DNA from: Branchiostoma belcheri
Taxonomy: Eukaryota; Chordata; Leptocardii; Amphioxiformes; Branchiostomatidae
NCBI RefSeq assembly: GCF_001625305.1
Contig: NW_017803843.1
Span: 2,882,839 to 2,946,838, forward strand
Direction: 5' to 3'
DNA: 64,000 bases
A model generated the notes under the pieces. It was not told where the DNA came from. It made no database searches and saw only the letters and a program-made list of their open reading frames with translations. The position numbers were made by a program, and so were the translations under genes. Of this stretch, positions 33,845 to 56,704 are shown one piece after another. Every line of letters starts with the position of its first letter. Position 1 is the first letter of the stretch.

Positions 33845-36783
33845 CTAGCTCCTACTCCCAATGCAGTCCACCATGCCGCTGTCGTCGACTCCATTGAAGA
33901 AAAAGAAGTTGTTCAGTGGTGCATCTTTACCAGAAACAGCCTGCCAGACAATGGAGAAAATCAGCTTTACAAAAGATACTAATACTACCTGCCATAAGTT
34001 AGGAAAGTGTGACGGTCTCATGAAGTGTCAATTAGCCAGTAAAATTAGAATCAGCAACATTTCCCCAAAGGAAAGTAAAGTTGATTGGAAGGGAACATCT
34101 TTAATTCTTGGAGTCTTTAGTTTTTACCTTGACTATTTCCTGTGCAAGAACACCTCCCACCACAGCACACACTGGACTGAGGGCCACGAAGCAGTGGCTG
34201 GAAAAACATCATCTTGTTATTGTTGAAAACTCAGTTGTACATTATCCCTCTCCCTGCTGCCTAGCACCATAACCATGGAGCCAAAAAGCTTTCTTAGATG
34301 AACCAAAAGTAAGCAATAATTACAATATTCCATGCCCAACTTGACTTTGTGACACTCACCTTGCAAACTCGTCTCCTACCAGGTCTGTTTTCAGCTTCAT
34401 CTCTGTCAGGACATCGTCACGTAACCGTAGCAACGCAACCTTGTCCTCCTCCCTGGTGCTGACAGCTGGGTCTCTGCCGTGGTCATCACGAAATCTCAGC
34501 AAAACTGAGCAGGGCACAGCAATGTTGTTGTTTTCTGTTTATTCAGGCTCTTAGCACACAGTACAATACAAAACAAACACAATCAAACACACACACAGAC
34601 AAGCACAGATGCACACATACACACACAGACACATCCTATGTAAGAGCATACTAACTCTGCATGATGAAGTACATCTGTGGTGTTCTCTTCAGCGCCTTGC
34701 TGTTGGTGTCTGAAGTCCAGTCGATGGTCTGACTCTCCTGCCACCGACAGTAGGAGGCAGTCTGACAAAACAATTCAGAAAGATTTGAATCTACTTTTAG
34801 TTTTACTAATTATGGTGACTAAATATGGAGTTAAAAGTAAATGTTATAACAATGTATAAAATTTCTTTATCATCCCGCACAAAATTAGTTTTCTTTGCAT
34901 ACTTCTTAACTTTTAAAACAATACCCTACCACTCAGAATGCATAGTTCCAACTTCCAAATCCAACCACTGCCAACTGCTCTTAAAGACAGTCTAATCTAC
35001 TTTAAAAAAAAGCAACAGTTTCCGGTGGTGTCTTACCTTTTTGACCATCACTGTCTCAGTAGTGTCTACTTTAGCCTTCTTGGCAGCTGGACCTTCTTCT
35101 TTCCCCTCCTCCTTCTCTTTATCTGTCTTGATAATCTTTGGTTTTTCTCTAAACATAGACACAAATACATGTATTTAATCTTAGTTCAGTTTCAAACTTT
35201 GTTGTTGTAAAACATTGTGAATTGAACAAAAAGGATTTTCCAAATGGTCACCTAGCTCATTAAAGAGAGGAACTAAGTACTGCAGGAGCATCTGAAGTTA
35301 CCTTTGTAAAGGTCATTAAATTATTATGACAGTTATTAAATACAATGTCATGTACAACCAATTTCAACCACCTGTCTGTGAAGCTGGTGTGTTAGCCCAA
35401 TCAGGCAAATCGCTGACCAAAGCAGGTCCAAAGAGTCCCTAGTAAAGATAACTTGTTATTATATGTGTAGTTAAGAATCTATCTATTCTGTGACACTCAC
35501 TCCACATAGTCATGCTCCCCCAGGTCTGCAAACATGTACCCGCAGTAACCGTGGATGTTCCCTGCGTAGAACTTCACCCCGTTGTCATGGCAAACATGAC
35601 CGATACGTTGCAAGGTCTGCTGGGAGCAGCAGGTCAGGCAGACTACGTTGAACTTGGTAAAGAACTCGTCTGGCTTGTCCTTGATATCCTCGGTGTCCAC
35701 CATGACCTTGACGTTTGGGTTCAGGTTCTGTGTTCTGTCCAGGGAGGCCTCTGCTCTCTGGGAGGAGACAGCAGGGAATAACGATGAAGAATCAGAGACA
35801 TGCAGCACTGAAGGTACACTTTAATACACACTAAAGGCATGGAGGGAGGACAGCTGATAGGAACGTGATGATTGGAGTGGCAGAAGAAGATCTACACTCA
35901 ACATAATCAGCATTACAATAAACTTTGAATTTGGAGAAATACCGGAAATCTGCAACTTTTCACAGCTAACCTGTATCTGTTTATTAAGTCATATGTCATA
36001 CTACTGGTAAGTTATGGTAACTCACAGTGTGTATTATGTACAATATTTGTACTTGTGTGCTTTCTCCCTTTTGCCCAAAACCTGAGGCCAACACAACTTT
36101 GGTGTCAGGTGCAGGGACAAGTTTAACCTTTGTCTGATGTACGCTAACTCAGCAGGTGAAAATCACCTTTTTTAAATATTTATGGGCAAACTACTTACAT
36201 GTAAAGAGTTACACTTAACCCTTGTCTTATGTATACTTCCTCAGCAGGGAAAAGGTTAACCCTTGTTTGACATACTTACATTCCTCCCCAGGTCTGCCCT
36301 GGACACCAGGAACTGAGAAGTGAAATCTTCATCTGTAACCTACAGGGGACGGGACAAGGCAGCAATGAGACAGGTGAAAGTTGTGTGTGGTGCATATCTG
36401 TACTTGTGATTTCGTGTTGGTCAAATCAATAGACAACACCCTTTTTTTTAGACACTTGTTGCTATAATTTATAATGTTGGTGCTGGTCTGCATTTTACTC
36501 CTTCTACACTGACATTCATCTACTAGTGAGAAAAAAGGCAAGGACAGGGTTTTCTCTCGAACACACAATGGGGCTTTTAAGTTTGTATATTGCTTTTTAC
36601 AAATTCTTGCCCATCAAATGTACCCACCTGCAAAGACCTGTATGTATATGTATGATGACAGTCTACCCTACCTGCTGATGGTCCAGTAACGTCACAGCCT
36701 TGACTCCAGACAACACGATGTTCTTGGCGACCTCTGCCCCGAGCCCCTTCAGACCTACGATCAGGACAGACGATGCTCGGAGC
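33845..36783 (-). CDS. SAE1: SUMO-activating enzyme subunit 1 (SAE1/AOS1), exons 2 to last
   Basis: SAE1 pairs with UBA2 to form the SUMO E1, which adenylates SUMO with ATP in the nucleus. SAE1 lends the inactive ThiF-like half and has no catalytic cysteine of its own. Exons, in coding order: 36672-36783, 36280-36339, 35501-35757, 35037-35148, 34656-34761, 34360-34504, 34128-34197, 33845-33940 (stop TAG). All phases fit, giving about 318 residues against roughly 346 in vertebrates. Visible family blocks are [20 protein letters not shown] (Rossmann nucleotide loop), [28 protein letters not shown], a KK/E-rich linker, [17 protein letters not shown] and the terminal NNFFFFNG. The exon with the start codon and the family's YDRQIRLWG segment is missing. 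It should lie upstream, where a retrotransposon and an assembly gap occur. Confidence 0.95.
34580..34635. repeat. CA-rich microsatellite in SAE1 intron
   Basis: Interrupted (CA)n tract, with ACACACACAG and ACACATACAC words, lying between two SAE1 exons. A simple repeat; no further role visible. Confidence 0.7.
36215..36259. repeat. Miniature TTAA-bounded inverted motif
   Basis: TTAACCCTTGTCTTATG at the left faces CAGCAGGGAAAAGGTTAA at the right, 45 bp overall. The ends resemble the piggyBac-like MITE termini at 17679-17915 (TTAA + CCCTTGTCCTGC). Probably a severely shortened relic or a chance echo of that family inside an SAE1 intron. Confidence 0.35.
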
Positions 36784-37036
36784 CTACAGAAAGGAACAGA
36801 CACATCACAGGTTAGTAGAGGGTCAAGGCCCGGGTGTATGCATTTCCTCCTGCTTGAGTGCAACCCTACCCTCGCTGTGGTAGATATATATTTTGATTAG
36901 GTTTTCTGGACTATATCATGCCTGTGTGCATAATTTTTTGGTGTAAAGCATATGATCTTGATAATAAAGAACGCCATGAAACAACAGTTCAGGCTGTGGC
37001 ACCACCAGCGACTGCCATGCTCGTGGCGGTAGCAGG

Positions 37037-37131
37037 TCGTTTCCCCGTCACGTCTTTTCCCCGTCACGTCTCTTCCCCGTCAGTGTGGACGTTTCCCCGT
37101 CGGTGTGGATGTTTCCCCGTCAGTGGTTATG
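37037..37131. repeat. ~20-bp minisatellite, TTTCCCCGTC unit, 5 copies
   Basis: TTTCCCCGTC(A/G) recurs five times at roughly 15-22-bp spacing, with GTGTGGA(C/T)G between later copies. It lies between SAE1 exon 2 and the retrotransposon. No coding sense is apparent. Confidence 0.7.
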
Positions 37132-37842
37132 TCCCCCCAAGTTGTGTTCAATTTAAGATGAAATTATGTTACTATAGGTGATTACATGTGATAGTCAACG
37201 TATTACCAGCGTTCAGCAGTAATTTTTTTTCAATTTTGACGAATTTTACAGACTTACAAGCCAACAGATTTGCAGCGGCGGGGACGCCTGGTTTCCCCGC
37301 CGTAACACAGCGCCGGATGCAGTGTCAAGTTGGAGATTTCAGCGCCTGTTTGCTTCAAAATATGCTTAACAGAACCCGTGTAATTAATTATGTTTAGATG
37401 TTTTCAGTCGTAGATATGCGGCAAGGTTTCTATGTTGTTGGAAGGTCGGCATACAGACGTGACAAACATGGCCGACCGCCATTGTTTTTCTTCTGCCGAC
37501 AAACTGATGCTATACCGACATGCACCGCGAGACATAACCAAGAACTCTTGTGGTGTATTAGTCGGAATTCTTGCTCAAGATCCGATATGGAAAATACAAT
37601 AAAAGCACATTACACTACTTAGTCCTACACATTATTTGCCTATAAGTAATAGTTTTTGGTAATTCCATGTACGATATGCAGAAAATAAAGCAAAGCAATA
37701 ACGACCATACAGTTGATATCCTACAGTTTGAGTCACTACAATAAAATACTATAAAATGCTCCGGATAAGTTTACACAAAGCCATGACTGTTTCCACATGA
37801 CTGTGACCTGTACTTAATAAAGGTCTTTCATTCATTCCATAA
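37132..37842. other. Non-coding stretch, probable retrotransposon 5-prime flank
   Basis: No SAE1 first exon was found here on the minus strand. A small plus-strand open frame (37468-37602, 45 codons, AACATGG context) is unrecognised. At about 37800-37840 the sequence TTAATAAAGGTCTTTCATTC with a further ATTC looks like the 3-prime tail of a CR1-type retrotransposon. About 37702-37728 and 37885-37908 share a GACxxACAGTxGATATCCTAC block. Confidence 0.35.
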
Positions 37843-40070
37843 AATACTGTAGATACCTGTAGATATTATGGGGTATTAGAAAGTACGACTACAGTGGATA
37901 TCCTACGTCCTGATGACAGCGTCTTGACTCCTGTTCATCCTGAAGAACGGACATTACTTACAGAATACCCCAGAGTGCGGCAAGTAGTACCGGTTCCATG
38001 TGCATCTACGAACTCTAGAACTGAACCTAGTTTACACCAGATTGTTGTGCCATCTGTTCTGTTGTGTAACGCTCGTTCTCTAGTAAACAAGCTAGATGAA
38101 TTTCACACTGTGCTGTTAAATGACAACATAGATGTAGCCGCCGTATCTGAAACATGGTTTCGCAATGACGTACCCCCTGATATGTGGTCTGTTGATGGTT
38201 ACAATGTATTCGTTAAGTCGAGAGAAGGTAGACGAGGCGGAGGAGTTGCACTCTATGTCCGAGAAAGTATTGTAGCACGTAGCCTCACTTCGGTTAAGGT
38301 ACCAGATGAACTCGAGTGTTTATGGCTTATGTTACGGCCCAAACGTCTTCCCAGACAGATCTCGTCAATCATTGTATGTGTAGTTTATGAGCCACCTCAG
38401 TCCCCACATGCTGACATTTTGAAACAACACTTACTTGATACTGTAGATCAACTCAGAACCCAGTATAACAACGCAGGTTACCTGATAATGGGTGACTTCA
38501 ACCGTGTAGATGTATCAGATATGTGTACTGGCAATGGTCTACGGCAGATCGTTAATGTACCTACGAGATCTAATGCTATTCTTGACCTTATAATGACAAA
38601 TTTCTCTGAGTATTACAATACGCCGTCTGTTACCTCACCGCTGGGTACTGGAGACCACAACGTTGTGCTGCTGTCGCCAAAACACCAGAAGGTCGAGAAC
38701 AAGGTTACAAAGCGAGAAATACGGCCAATGAAAGACTCAGGTATTCGATCATTCGGCCAGTGGGTCACCCAACATCATTGGAACGAAGTGACACAAGCAA
38801 AGACAACGCAAGAAAAAACATCAGCCTTCTATAGGACATTAAACGCGGCAGTAGCAACACATTTCCCTGCCAAGGTAATAAGACTGCATGTCCAGGACAA
38901 ACCTTGGATCTCCCAGAAGATAAAGTCAGCGATCAGAAGGCGGCAGCGAGCATTCCGGGATCAGGATTGGGAAACATGGAGATTGCTCCGCAATAAGATT
39001 CAGAAGGAGATCAAGAGAGCCAGAAGCCATTACTACAACAACAGGGTTCAGAACCTGAAGAAGCACAGCCCAAGTGCATGGTACAAGGAGATAAAAGTCC
39101 TAACAGGTACACAGAAAAAGGGCATGACCATCCAAGCTCAAGGGGTTGATCCAGACAGTCACCGCGACATGGCTAACCTCATCAACCAGAAGTTCACGAA
39201 CGTAACAACGTCGTTACCACCCTTGGACCGGTCCAAACTGTCAGCATACCTCCCAAGTCGCCCTCCCCAGTAGTTCATCCCTGGGAAGTGTACTGGAAAC
39301 TGCGTAGGATCATGACCAATAAATCTCCAGGCCCTGATGGAATAGATGGCAGATTGCTCAAAGAATTTGCCTACGAACTGAGCGAACCGATTGTTGACAT
39401 TTTAAACTCCTCCCTACTTGAAGGGACTGTGCCACATGAGTGGAAAGAGGCAGTTGTGGTACCGCTCCCGAAAACCAGCCCACCAAGCATCGACCACCTT
39501 CGACCGGTGTCGCTGACCTCTCTCATTGGCAAGATATGTGAGAGTTTCGTGGCATCCTGGGTGCTTCAGGATATCAGACCCCGTATATGTAAAGACCAGG
39601 TTTGGGTGCCTGAAGGGCGGTCGACAACCCACTGTCTTGTCAACTTGGCTAACCAGCTTTACAAGACAGCAGACAGAAGAGGATCCTCCAGCACTTGGGT
39701 ACTAACAGACTTTAGCAAAGCATTTGACCTCGCGGATCATACGGTAGCAATACAGCACCTGCTCGAGCTTGGAGTCAGGTCGGAGATCATCCCCTGGATC
39801 GTCAGTTTCCACACAGAACGTTCACAGAGAACCAGATACCAGGGTGTTCTTTCTCACAAGAAACAACTCACATGTGGGCTTGCACAAGGAACCAAGTTAG
39901 GGCCCATCGTGTTCATAGCCCACGTGAATAACCTACCAAACATCATGAGATCGCCCTCTTGGGCCTTCGTTGACGATTTGAATCTCATTGAATCAAGACG
40001 CACTTCTGAACCACCCAGACTACAGCACGATTTGGACGAACTGTCCACCTGGACTGAGGAGAACAAAATG
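37843..40070 (+). mobile_element. CR1/L2-like non-LTR retrotransposon, decayed, cut by gap
   Basis: The frame open from 37843 to the stop at 39273 encodes an APE-type endonuclease (LLCNARSLVNK, VSETWF with the catalytic E, GGGVALYVRE, MGDFN, GTGDHN). A second frame from about 39274 encodes a reverse transcriptase (NKSPGPDGI, DHLRPVSLTS, LTDFSKAFD, GLAQGTKLGP, FVDD). The two are one reading frame broken by an indel near 39268-39276. The first in-frame codon track lacks an ATG, so the 5-prime end is incomplete. RT core positions deviate from the usual forms (QVWVPEGRST for a QFGFRKGRST-type block). The 3-prime half after FVDD runs into the N run. Not intact, probably inactive. Confidence 0.9.
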
Positions 40071-40119
40071 NNNNNNNNNNNNNNNNNNNNNNNNNNNNNN
40101 NNNNNNNNNNNNNNNNNNN
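40071..40119. other. Assembly gap (49 N)
   Basis: A run of 49 undetermined bases. The true size is unknown. Retrotransposon coding sequence stops at its left edge and the SRP14 start codon lies 72 bp beyond its right edge, so the rest of the element, the SRP14 promoter and possibly SAE1 exon 1 could be hidden here. Confidence 0.99.
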
Positions 40120-40190
40120 TGATTGGTTGAATGGTACGGCTTTGTCCAACCACAAGCCTGCTTTTATCTCGGCCTCTACAAGGATCCAAC

Positions 40191-42177
40191 ATGGTGCACT
40201 TAGAAAACGAAGCCGTAAGAATTTGTCATAATTCGGTCAATTTAGGCTAATTTATTGCAATATTGACATTTTTCATTGCACATATGTGATGTCTAAGATT
40301 TCCTCTTGCCTCCTGTGTTTCCAGTTTCTGAGCGAGTTGACGAGACTGTTCCAGAAATCGCGCACAGCTGGAGCAGTGTACATCACCATGAAGCAATGTG
40401 AGTCCGCCCCCCTCCCCACATTGACTCTACAGGATACTGTAGCTAGCAACCTGTTGAGAACTGAATGGAGGGGAAATAACGGGAAGTGCGTCAGTTCACA
40501 GTAGAAATTAATATTGAACAAACCTAGGGTGGTGCGGTATATTAACCCGTTTACGTTACTCTTGCCCTTTAAAAATAGCTGCGACTGCAAGTTTCAGTGT
40601 TAACCTGGAACTGATGATGATGGTTATTCCTTCTTCCTTCCTTCTTCCCTTAACTATTGTAGAATTGAGCTTGTTTCAACAAATACTAGAATGGCCTCTT
40701 TATTAGGTAGGCATGAACGCAGCATTATTACATGCACAGGGCCCAGTCATGATGACTTTCTCAGTGTATTATATTAAACCATATGCTTCATGAGAAAACA
40801 TATGGTGCAGGCAAGGAGGTTCAAAAGGAAGCTTTTGAACCTCCTTGGTGCAGCATAGTCTGTTTGAAGACAACTCTCTTCCTTTGTTTGTGTTGCATAA
40901 TCGGTAAACTACCTTTAAGCATAGCACACCAGTTTTGTATGGTAGGTACAAGCAGCGTATGACCAGACTGTACAGTTTGAAGCACTCAAACTGAGATGGA
41001 CCATTCATATCAATAACTTCAATAAGTGGTGAGATCTTATGAATGTGTTGTGGACTTAATGGGTTGTTCCTCAAGCTGGTACTAGTATTAGTGCCTTTAC
41101 CAGTAGTGAATGTAGTCTAGTGGTTATTGATCAAGAAGTTGTGACTTTGAATCCTTTATGGATTGCTCACTTGCAAAGGGTCACAGTTCATTGTACTTGT
41201 TGAAAAGAGCTAGGAGATCTTCCTTGGCACATGTACAATGAACCTGTAAATATGTATCTGTCCTCTCTGTCACGACAAATGGAAAAGAGTACCTGATCTG
41301 TTCATTTGAGCCTAAATTGTCAACTGATATCTTCCTACCTGTACCTTCTGCAGATAATGGACAGACCAAACCCAAAACAACCAAGCCAAAGACAGAGTTA
41401 GTGACAGAACCAGCAGAACACATGTGTTTAATAAGGGCTACCAGGGGCAACAAGAAAATCACCACAGTGGTAAGGAACAATTATTACATGTAGCAATCTA
41501 CAACTTACAATCAAGTATTTTGCCACAGTTTGCAACTATTATTTCTATTCTTTTTTTTGTCAGTAAGACTAACACATTCATCACCTTACCAGACGTAACA
41601 CTCCAGTTTTGTACAGTTTATACAAGGCTGAAGCTGCATTATGTTCATCCTCTTACATTGGTACCACACAATTTTACAAAGGTACATCAGTACTATATTG
41701 GTATGTTGGTACAACCAGATTCAGTTAAATATGTGTACTTAGATATGGATATGACAGTGTTGGTGTTTTTTCCTTCTTTCAGATAAAGGCCAAGGATATC
41801 AACAAATTTCAAATGGTTGGTAATTGTTTAGCTGTTTACTAGTACAAAATGTATTTAGATTCTATTACAAATATATGAAAATTTTCTGTAATCAATGCCA
41901 AACAATTATTTCAAGTGATGGTCTTAGCAGTAAAGAACAAACTGTGGAAGCAAATATATGCAAAATGTCAACATAAAATGTGCAAGGTCTCTTGAGGAAC
42001 TGTTGTTTACAATCCTGCTTCTTATATCTGCACTCCAATTGAACAGGAAGTATATTTGTTCTCCATTCCTTATTTCAGGCATATTCCAACATCATCAAAG
42101 CAAACATGGACGGCCTGAAGAAGCGGGACAGGAAGGGAACAAAAGCCAAGTCTAAGAAAGCCAAGGCCACCCAGTAA
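40191..42177 (+). CDS. SRP14: Signal recognition particle 14 kDa protein
   Basis: SRP14 binds SRP9, and the heterodimer sits on the Alu domain of 7SL RNA, where it slows translation elongation while SRP docks at the ER. Exons: 40191-40214, 40325-40397, 41354-41469, 41783-41815, 42079-42177 (stop TAA). Phases all fit and give 114 residues, near the usual non-primate length of about 110. The protein begins MVHLENEAFLSELTRLFQKS, then RTAGAVYITMKQYNGQTKP, CLIRATRGNKKITTV, DINKFQM, AYSNIIKANMDGLKKR and a lysine-rich tail (KAKSKKAKATQ), all in family order. The donor after exon 4 (GTTGGT) is weak but is the only one that keeps the frame and the family sequence. SRP14 starts 72 bp after the N run and is divergent from SAE1; an inverted CCAAT box (ATTGG) lies at about 40122. 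Confidence 0.95.
40812..40847. repeat. Perfect 16-bp inverted repeat in SRP14 intron 2
   Basis: CAAGGAGGTTCAAAAG at 40812-40827 is the exact reverse complement of 40832-40847, with loop GAAG. A related ACCAAGGAGGTTTAAAA occurs at about 43351. Probably a small foldback repeat common in this genome rather than a terminator. Confidence 0.7.
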
Positions 42178-42237
42178 TGACAAGCAAACTGTAGTCTTAG
42201 ATAATTAAGCTTAAGGGTTCTTATCTTACAGGGTTCT

Positions 42238-42320
42238 TAGCCTTCTCCCTGCTGTACAAACCTGGAACCAATACTAGTACTAGTTTTAGTATCAAACGAC
42301 TCCCTCAGCAGGGCGAGGGT
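42238..42320. repeat. Inverted CCCTGCTG motif, piggyBac-MITE-like relic
   Basis: TTAGCCTTCTCCCTGCTG at the left faces CAGCAGGGCGAGGGTTAAA at the right, separated by about 50 bp. The arms and the right TTAA resemble the TTAA-flanked MITE at 17679-17915. It lies just after SRP14, possibly within its 3-prime untranslated region. Confidence 0.45.
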
Positions 42321-43432
42321 TAAACCCTTACAATATGTGCTACTCATATTCTTTAGTGTTTATGAAGCCCACATACTAATATTTATATTGTTTACAAATA
42401 ACTTGTACATCTGAATGTTGATGTTGTTGGAGATGAGTGTTAATACTTATGAGTGTTTTGACACTTCATTTCTAAGTCATGGATTCGATAGTACAAATGT
42501 ATATGTATTTCATTTTTATGATCATGATTTCAGGAAATACAACATGTGCATGTAACATGATTATAATTTTGTTAATGAGAATATTCGCTACTACACTGAT
42601 TATCCTTATACTGTTACCTTGAATGATTTTGCTAAGGATAACATGTATCTACAGAAAGGCCTGCTGACATGAATAGTTTCTTAAATTGTGTTAGTTTACT
42701 AAGACTTAGTATGTTGAATTTGATAATTCTGGCAGTGTGCCATTGTACAAAAAAGTAAAGAGCAAAGACAAAAGTAAAGAACGGATTATCGTGTTTGGTG
42801 ACACAATGTTGACTTGGCATGCAGGTGTGTATAATATATTCTTCTGTTACTCTTCAGGTAAATGACTCTGACATGTTAAGTCAAATGGACTATAATTGAA
42901 ATGAGTGATCAGAATTCAGAAGGCTGTTATGTATACTGTTTGGCTTCCTTGGGCAAAGGATGAGTTTGTAGTTTTTATTTGATTACAGCCTTGGATTGTC
43001 ATTGATTATTACATGTGTCTGGCAACTTGCTTGATTTAACATTTGGAAAATTTAGTTTGGGTATGCTTACTCAGTAACCATGAAATATATTGAAAAGATG
43101 AGATGAAGTATTTACTGATACTTTTTATGTCTGAGTTACAGAACACAACTTGGAGAATCAGTGTGATTCTTTTTAAATTCTTTTGGAACATAGAGGATAT
43201 AAAACGTTACAATGTGCAAAATTATTTCCAATTTTGAATTTGTCACTCATACATACTGTATACAGATCCTTGTGTACATAAAAGAATGTTACTTTGGAAA
43301 ATAGCCCAGCTTCATATCTGCTTCTTTGTGGGACTTGAATGGAAAGGAGGACCAAGGAGGTTTAAAATACATGTAGTATACACTAGTATACACTACACAA
43401 GTTAACAGTATTCACAGTTGATTGAGATAGAA
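42321..43432. other. Non-coding stretch after SRP14
   Basis: AT-rich sequence holding probable SRP14 3-prime flank. No exon, RNA gene or complete repeat supported. Confidence 0.4.
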
Positions 43433-43640
43433 TAACAATAATGGTGGTGCCATGTGTTGTAACCGCAGAGCATTTGACTCGTAACCAAGAGGTCCCGGGT
43501 TCGAATCCTGCCATGTCACTAAACTTGAGTCCTTGGGAAAGGCACTTTATATGACTTTCCTCACTTCGCTCAGGTAAACATGGGTATGCCAGAATGATCA
43601 TTATCATGATCGTGGGCATTAAGAGAAAAACCAAACCAAA
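43433..43640 (+). mobile_element. tRNA-derived SINE
   Basis: A tRNA-like head is visible: an A-box-like region (GTTGTAACCGCAGAGCATTT), an anticodon-loop-like CTCGTAA (Thr CGT), and a B box GGGTTCGAATCC. The stems pair too poorly for a working tRNA. The body follows with CTTGGGAAAGGCACTTTATA and CTTTCCTCACTTCGCTCAGG, a phrase I associate with widespread metazoan tRNA-SINEs, and a GGGTATGCC segment. The tail is not clearly defined. Pol III promoter elements are internal. Confidence 0.7.
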
Positions 43641-44894
43641 ACCAAACTTCTTTTCCTACAACATAATGTGACTTAGAACATTACATTTAGAACATCACAT
43701 TTAGATTGAAAGCTGCCAAAAGTCAATTTGTTATTTAGCTAGAATAATTTTCTCCAGTTAGCTGGCCCATTTCTGATTGTGCTATCTTCAAAAAGATGGT
43801 AGTGGTTCAACATGAATAATGCTGGGATGGATTGAAAGATTTATCTGATTCATAAGTTGGCCACCAGTGAACACATGGGAGAGTAGCGCCTCAACATTCT
43901 TGACAGGGATAATGGACATGGAATACAAGTATTCCATTTTCGGGTCAATGTTAGGTTAAACAGATATAAAGGCAACAAGGAGAAAGTCAACATACACAAC
44001 AATCAAAACCACTCTGCATTTTCATCCTTTTAAAAACGACTGCTGTAAACAATATTTTGATAGTGTGTGAAGTGAACACACATACTTCCCATACATGTAA
44101 CATTATAATGTTACATATTGATTGAAAGCAGGAAGACACAGCTACTACCACCACAGACAGCTGTTCATAGTTCAACTCGTTCCTGGTCATACCAACATAT
44201 GAAACGTTGCAGTTAGAAGACCTTCCTGTTGTTACCATTATAAATGAAACAGGATCTAGGAGCAAGGATGCTTAGGCCTGACTTACAGAAGGCACTTTGC
44301 ACAACGTTCGCTGATTGTTGTAGGACAGTGGCCTAGCACAGTTTTTGTTTTACACACACACACAAAAAGAAGGGCCCTCTAGATCTAAAGCTTTTAGAGC
44401 TGCAGCATTGATGGAATACTAGTAGCACCGAGGTGATACTTTGGCAAAGACAGGTGTCGCATGACAGGTGTGATGTGCTTTATGTTGGTGTCAGGTATTG
44501 TATTTTTGTCTGTGCTTGTCAGTGAGTTGTACAGAAAGAGTTACCTTAATTGATTTATTTTGATTTTAGTTTAGCTTACCTGATTATGTAGTTTTTACAG
44601 TTTTCAAAGTTATCGGGAAAAGCAGGGTGTAAAGGAATTTCCCACAATGCTCCTGTATTTCCCATGCATGACGTCACGAGTGGAACTGGTATTGATATTT
44701 TGGATGTCGTCTGAAGCGAAGCAGTACAAGAAGGTCGGCAGTTTTCGGCGCAGTTTGGAGCTATAAACTGGCTTATTCTATCAATTTGTAAACCTGGCGC
44801 CTTCGTAGCAAGTCTGGCCTCGTCCTCGGACTCCGACAACGGTGGACTGTCTCCACCACCGAGGAAAAAGCTCTGTCTTGCAGCGGCTGCTGCC
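43641..44894. other. WDR26 upstream region and promoter/5-prime UTR
   Basis: Upstream of the WDR26 start codon. The last 250 bp become CpG-richer (GACGTCACGAG, CTCCGACAACGG), as in many promoter/5-prime UTR regions. The frame of WDR26 is open upstream of the ATG back to a TGA near 44711, without another ATG. Farther upstream nothing is recognised. Confidence 0.4.

Positions 44895-56704
<11,810 letters not shown>

Noticed and set aside
37468..37602. 45-codon frame with good AACATGG context
   Set aside because: Unrecognised, too short and next to repeats. It is not the missing SAE1 exon, which must be on the minus strand.
41100..41165. Possible tRNA gene (TAGTCTAGTGGTTA...TTTGAATCC)
   Set aside because: The A-box-like start is good, but the B box is degenerate and the arms do not pair. 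At best an old SINE head.
43440..43530. Functional tRNA-Thr gene
   Set aside because: Anticodon and T stems mispair at several positions and a SINE body follows directly.
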